Assembly: GCA_023424865.1 (NCBI GenBank)
Contig: JAFADM010000095.1
Coordinates: 1 to 9,265 of the forward strand
Source of the DNA: Bacillota bacterium
Lineage (GTDB): Bacteria > Bacillota_A > Clostridia > DSM-8532
Direction of reading: 5' to 3'
DNA length: 9,265 nt
Below, one piece after another: positions 6,247 through 9,265 of this stretch. The position numbers were made by a program, and so were the translations under genes. The notes beneath the pieces were generated by a model. It was not told the DNA's origin. It made no database searches and saw only the letters and a program-made list of their open reading frames with translations. The stretch's first letter is position 1. Every line of letters starts with the position of its first letter.

Positions 6247-7062
6247 CTAATTTTTATTCCGTAAGGGGCCGCCCTCTTCTTTAGAAGCGTCTTCGTTCCG
6301 AAAGCTTCGGGGAGTGGTATCCATGTACCGAAAAAAAGCCCGGTTAAAGGACCGAATACAGTCAAAGCCGCTGGCCAGGGCAATGGCTGTTATACTGTCG
6401 GAAGTGTTTTTCAATAAATAGCACGCCCGTTTTATCCGGTGCTGATTGACATAATCGGAAAAGGGCATACCAAGGTGCCTTCGCAAGTATTTGGAGACAT
6501 AGCTGTAATCGTAACCCAGGGAGCGGGCCAATTCCTTTAATGATACCGTTCCGGCAAAATGGGAGTCAATGTAGGCCAGGGCGCTGTTAAGAAGCGTCCG
6601 ATGGTCATCTTTTTTATCTATGAGAGTAACCTGGCTATAATAAAGTGAACAGAGCATATAATAACAGGATTTTAAATAAAAGGTGTTATCTTCCTTTGTT
6701 TTCATAAGCCTGTTAAAAAACATATCACAAGTGGTTTCATCCAGACGGAATACCGGATTGAGAGCAGTTTTTCCTGAAATGGCCTGGGTAAAGGCCGGTA
6801 CCAAATCCGGAGAGAAAATGGAAATATACCCGGTGCAGGGACCTTTAGAGGTGTAGCCGTGTATTTCATTAGGCAAAACAAGAGCAGCGTCCCCTGAGCT
6901 GAGTTCAAAACGCTCTTCATTCAGGAAAAGGGTTAAAGCTCCTTCCTGAACATAAAAAAATTCGTAGCTTCGATGAAGGTGACTGTCGAAACAAAAATCA
7001 CGCACAGGGAAGATACGGTAATAATTTAAATCGCCAAAATGACGCCCTTCATAAAAAAGCAT
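6247..7062 (-). CDS. AraC-family transcriptional regulator with N-terminal cupin
   Basis: This 271-residue cytoplasmic regulator should sense a small ligand, usually a sugar, through its N-terminal cupin and bind DNA through two C-terminal helix-turn-helix motifs. The cupin is seen at HLHRSYEFFYVQEG (28-41, with H28, H30 and E34) and LPNEIHGY (63-70, H68). The DNA-binding domain covers about 155-256: LKELARSLGYDYSYVSKYLR (175-194) is the first helix-turn-helix, and ITAIALASGF (224-233) with SFNRAFF and TPRSF (250-254) forms the second. GFDCIRSFNRAF differs from the usual GFxSxxYFxRxF by Cys in place of the common Ser. GGTGAT precedes ATG 7062 by five bases. It is divergent from the ThuA-like/dehydrogenase pair, the normal position for a regulator of that pair, and convergent to the ADH group. 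The ligand is unknown. Confidence 0.93.
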   Translation of the reverse strand: MLFYEGRHFGDLNYYRIFPVRDFCFDSHLHRSYEFFYVQEGALTLFLNEERFELSSGDAALVLPNEIHGYTSKGPCTGYISIFSPDLVPAFTQAISGKTALNPVFRLDETTCDMFFNRLMKTKEDNTFYLKSCYYMLCSLYYSQVTLIDKKDDHRTLLNSALAYIDSHFAGTVSLKELARSLGYDYSYVSKYLRRHLGMPFSDYVNQHRIKRACYLLKNTSDSITAIALASGFDCIRSFNRAFFRYMDTTPRSFRNEDASKEEGGPLRNKN

Positions 7063-7095
7063 GGCACATCACCGGAAAAACAATTTTCGTCTACT

Positions 7096-7124
7096 ATAAT
7101 ACCATGTCTTTCTTGTTATCGTAA
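7096..7124 (-). promoter_or_regulatory. Promoter of the AraC-family regulator
   Basis: On the minus strand TTACGA (7124-7119) and TATTAT (7101-7096) are 17 bases apart, and the -10 has an extended TG-n (ATGGTATTAT). Transcription would start near 7089, leaving a leader of about 27 bases before ATG 7062 that includes the GGTGAT ribosome binding site. Confidence 0.4.
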
Positions 7125-7244
7125 AGGAAAGGATTGTACAATTAGCTCAGGATTCAAATAAAAGGTTTTGCTGCTTTCGGTGGTGCAAAGCGCTAAAGGA
7201 AGTCTTCAAAAGGCTTTTTCTGCAAACAGGCCCACCTTTTCCGG

Positions 7245-7284
7245 AAGCGGTGCTTATGAGCGTGAAAGATGCTATTTAAGCGGT
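7245..7284 (+). promoter_or_regulatory. Possible activator site and promoter of the ThuA-like gene
   Basis: AAGCGGT occurs at 7245-7251 and again at 7278-7284, 33 bases apart. Two related stretches, TGCTTATGAGCG (7251-7262) and TGCTATTTAAGCG (7270-7282), lie between or overlap them. A weak promoter, TGCTTA (7251-7256) with TATTTA (7273-7278) at 16-base spacing, sits inside. A poor -35 overlapped by direct repeats is the usual layout of AraC-activated promoters. The repeats are short and could be chance. Confidence 0.25.
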
Positions 7285-7311
7285 TAATAAAAATGTAAGG
7301 GGAGGATTCGT

Positions 7312-7974
7312 GTGATAAAAAAAGCATTAATTGTATGGGGGGGCTGGGATGGCCATGAACCCCGCCAGGTGGGAGAAATTTTTGCCTCTATTTTGAAAGA
7401 GGAAGGCTTTGAGGTGGAGGTATCCAATTCTCTGGACAGTTTTGGTGATTTGGATAAGCTCATGAATTTAAGCCTCATCATTCCCGTATGGACCATGTCC
7501 GAGATAAAAAATGACTATGTGGAAAATGTGTCCAAGGCCCTTCAGGCCGGAGTGGGTATGGCCGGATGCCACGGCGGCATGTGCGATGCCTTCAGAAACA
7601 GCACTCAGTGGCAGTTTATTACGGGTTCTCAATGGGTTTCCCATCCCGGGAATGACGGAACACCCTACCGGGTCAATATCCGTAAATCCTCCGATTCCGT
7701 TATTATCAAGGATATGGAGGATTTTGACGTTAAATCCGAACAGTATTACATCCATGTGGATCCTGCGGTAAGTGTTCTTGCTACCACCCGTTTTCCCGTT
7801 GTAGATGGGCCTCATGCCGCCAACGGCGAGGTGGACGTGCCTGTGGTTTATACCAAGCGCTGGGGAAAGGGCAGAGTCTTTTACAACAGCCTGGGTCATG
7901 TGGCCAATGTGTTTGATATACCCGAAGCCAGGGAGCTTATGCGGCGCGGCTTCTTATGGGCGGCCAGAGATTAG
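7312..7974 (+). CDS. ThuA-like protein (class I glutamine amidotransferase-like fold)
   Basis: This 220-residue cytoplasmic protein belongs to the ThuA family, named from the trehalose-utilisation locus of Sinorhizobium, where ThuA works with the dehydrogenase ThuB in metabolism through 3-keto-disaccharides. The sequence opens with LIVWGGWDGHEP (6-17). GCHGGMCDAF (85-94) occupies the nucleophile-elbow region, with H87 near where amidotransferases have their cysteine. Other conserved-looking blocks are WVSHPG (108-113), KSEQYYIH (141-148) and WGKGRVFYNSLGH (184-196). A glutaminase role is unlikely. The enzymatic step of ThuA proteins is poorly defined. The start is GTG 7312, with AAGGGGAGG (7297-7305) six bases upstream. 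It is divergent from the AraC gene and followed after 77 bases by a Gfo/Idh/MocA dehydrogenase, which repeats the ThuA-ThuB pairing. The substrate is probably a sugar or glycoside, not necessarily trehalose. Confidence 0.88.
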   Translation: MIKKALIVWGGWDGHEPRQVGEIFASILKEEGFEVEVSNSLDSFGDLDKLMNLSLIIPVWTMSEIKNDYVENVSKALQAGVGMAGCHGGMCDAFRNSTQWQFITGSQWVSHPGNDGTPYRVNIRKSSDSVIIKDMEDFDVKSEQYYIHVDPAVSVLATTRFPVVDGPHAANGEVDVPVVYTKRWGKGRVFYNSLGHVANVFDIPEARELMRRGFLWAARD

Positions 7975-8051
7975 GGATGACTGACTAAGCCCATAAAGTG
8001 CCTGTGTGGAATGGGATCAAATAAAGTAAACTGGGGAGGAAAATTCGGCTC

Positions 8052-9155
8052 ATGGAAAAAGTAAATGTCGGTATCGTAGGGTGCGGCAATATCAGCAGCA
8101 TCTATTTTGAAAACCTTACAAAGACCTTTAAGAATGTGGAAGTGGTATCCTGCGCGGATCTGGATGAGGAGAGAGTAAAGGCTGCCGCAGAGAAATGGGG
8201 TATTCCCCGTATACAAACCCTGGACGAAATGCTTTCGGATCCAGAAATTAAAATAATTGTTAATTTAACCACCCCTCAGGGGCATTACCCTATTTGTAAA
8301 AAGGCACTTCTTGCGGGCAAGCATGTTTATGTGGAAAAGCCCCTCAGCCTTACCTTTGAGGAGGGTGAAGAATTGGTTGAGTTGGCAGGGCAAAAGGGTC
8401 TGCTGCTGGGAGGCGCTCCCGATACCTTCCTGGGAGGAGGCATTCAAACGGCCCGTAAGCTTATTGACGACGGCTATATCGGCGAGCCGGTAGCAGCCAC
8501 CGCTTTTATGATGTGCCACGGCCATGAGAGCTGGCATCCGGATCCGGAATTCTATTACAAAAAGGGCGGCGGTCCCATGCTGGATATGGGCCCTTACTAC
8601 CTGACGGCCCTAGTTAACCTTATAGGAAGCGTTGCGGAGGTATCGGGCATGACCCGGGCCACCTTCCCCACAAGAACCATTACCAGCCCAGGAAAATTCG
8701 GCAAGGTGATTGACGTCGAAGTTGCAACCCATGTGGCCGGACTTTTACGCTTTTCCAATGGTGCGATTGGTACTTTAATCACCAGCTTTGACGTATGGGG
8801 CAGTTCCCTTCCCCGTATTGAAATCTATGGTACGGAAGGCTCTCTCCTTGTTCCCGATCCCAATACCTTTGGGGGTCCGGTGCAGCTTTCTACCCGTGAC
8901 GGCAGCGGCTATAAGGAGATTCCCCTTACCCATGGCTATAAGGAGAACAGCCGCGGTCTTGGCGTAGCCGATATGGCCCAGGCTGTTTTAAGCGGTGGGG
9001 TACCAAGGGCCGACGGCAAGCTAACCTGCCATGTGCTTGAGATTATGACGGCTTTCCAAAAGAGCCAGGACAGCGGCTTCCATTATAAGACAAAAACTTC
9101 TTTGGACAGGCCCAAGGCCCTTCCTATGGGACTTGTGAAAGGCTACGTGCGTTAA
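8052..9155 (+). CDS. Gfo/Idh/MocA-family dehydrogenase, ThuB-like by context
   Basis: This 367-residue cytoplasmic NAD(P)-dependent oxidoreductase has GCGNIS (10-15) in the N-terminal Rossmann fold and VEKPLS (94-99) with catalytic K96. APDTFLGGGIQTARKL (122-137) is typical of the subgroup that accompanies ThuA proteins, and GGGPMLDMGPYY (172-183) follows. In that last block D178 is followed four residues later by Y182 where inositol dehydrogenase has His, the arrangement also found in glucose-fructose oxidoreductase. It is therefore a different subgroup from the dehydrogenase at 2504-3550, not a recent duplicate. GGGGAGGA (8033-8040) lies eleven bases before ATG 8052, slightly long but acceptable. 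It follows the ThuA-like gene by 77 bases with no terminator between, so the two are probably cotranscribed, and the unit ends at the terminator at 9192-9221. A role in forming or reducing 3-keto sugars is inferred from the pairing. Confidence 0.92.
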   Translation: MEKVNVGIVGCGNISSIYFENLTKTFKNVEVVSCADLDEERVKAAAEKWGIPRIQTLDEMLSDPEIKIIVNLTTPQGHYPICKKALLAGKHVYVEKPLSLTFEEGEELVELAGQKGLLLGGAPDTFLGGGIQTARKLIDDGYIGEPVAATAFMMCHGHESWHPDPEFYYKKGGGPMLDMGPYYLTALVNLIGSVAEVSGMTRATFPTRTITSPGKFGKVIDVEVATHVAGLLRFSNGAIGTLITSFDVWGSSLPRIEIYGTEGSLLVPDPNTFGGPVQLSTRDGSGYKEIPLTHGYKENSRGLGVADMAQAVLSGGVPRADGKLTCHVLEIMTAFQKSQDSGFHYKTKTSLDRPKALPMGLVKGYVR

Positions 9156-9191
9156 TTTTCGTTAATTCTTGATAACAATTATCTGGACCCA

Positions 9192-9221
9192 GGGCTGGTT
9201 TTGTAAAACCAGCCCCTTTTT
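9192..9221 (+). terminator. Intrinsic terminator of the ThuA-like/dehydrogenase unit
   Basis: GGGCTGGTTTT (9192-9202) pairs perfectly with AAAACCAGCCC (9205-9215), followed by C and five T (9217-9221). The strong GC base and the T run on the plus strand make it a standard rho-independent terminator, 36 bases after the stop codon at 9155. The minus strand lacks a T tract next to the stem, so it is directional. Confidence 0.9.
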
Positions 9222-9265
9222 AACTTCCTCAATATAAAAAAGTCCATACTTTCTGAGCTATTCAT

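Noticed and set aside
7095..7100. Perfect TATAAT on the plus strand
   Set aside because: No -35-like hexamer lies 16-18 bases upstream and no extended TG precedes it. It is over 200 bases from the plus-strand gene, and the same bases make a better minus-strand promoter.
7180..7200. Possible catabolite-responsive (cre) site around GCAAAGCGCTAAAG
   Set aside because: The central CG is out of register with the cre consensus by one base and the flanks are not palindromic.
9181..9265. Short minus-strand frame starting at ATG 9265 (about 28 codons)
   Set aside because: It runs through the terminator stem, has no visible upstream signal inside the window and resembles no protein.

Overview
The window reads as a stretch of bacterial chromosome from a low-to-mid GC, Gram-positive-type anaerobe, most likely a clostridial Firmicute (Lachnospiraceae or Clostridium-like). 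The reasons are strong purine-rich ribosome binding sites, sigma-A-like extended -10 promoters, iron-dependent alcohol dehydrogenases of the clostridial butanol-dehydrogenase/YqhD type, and a typical AraC sugar regulator. A spirochaete cannot be excluded from sequence alone.

Layout: (1) 14-2340, a two-gene restriction-modification module. It has a DpnM-like N6-adenine methyltransferase (start reassigned to GTG 82, downstream of a good promoter) and a 428-residue protein with a PD-(D/E)XK-like core and C-terminal winged-helix-like regions, probably the cognate endonuclease. (2) 2504-6110, three co-directional redox genes: a Gfo/Idh/MocA sugar or polyol dehydrogenase with a Lys-Asp-His catalytic set, a complete iron-containing alcohol dehydrogenase, and a second iron-ADH-fold protein that has lost half of its metal site. 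The leader of the complete ADH gene is built from six degenerate copies of a 14-base element that can fold into mutually exclusive hairpins. (3) 6247-7062, minus strand, an AraC-family regulator with an N-terminal cupin. (4) 7312-9155, divergent from the regulator, a ThuA-like protein followed by a second Gfo/Idh/MocA dehydrogenase (ThuB-like arrangement), closed by a strong intrinsic terminator.

How the genes may work together: the ThuA/ThuB-like pair suggests oxidation of a sugar or glycoside at a ring hydroxyl to a keto-sugar, under control of the divergent AraC protein. The upstream dehydrogenase plus iron-ADH cluster could oxidise or isomerise a related polyol or sugar and dispose of aldehyde intermediates or reducing equivalents. 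No transporter, kinase or glycosidase is present, so the substrate cannot be named. The restriction-modification pair is a separate defence module.

The most interesting signals are the degenerate iron-ADH paralogue beside an intact one, the repeat/hairpin leader at 3565-3646, and the pairing of a DpnM-like methylase with a nuclease that is not DpnII-like. No tRNA, rRNA, CRISPR array or insertion sequence was seen.
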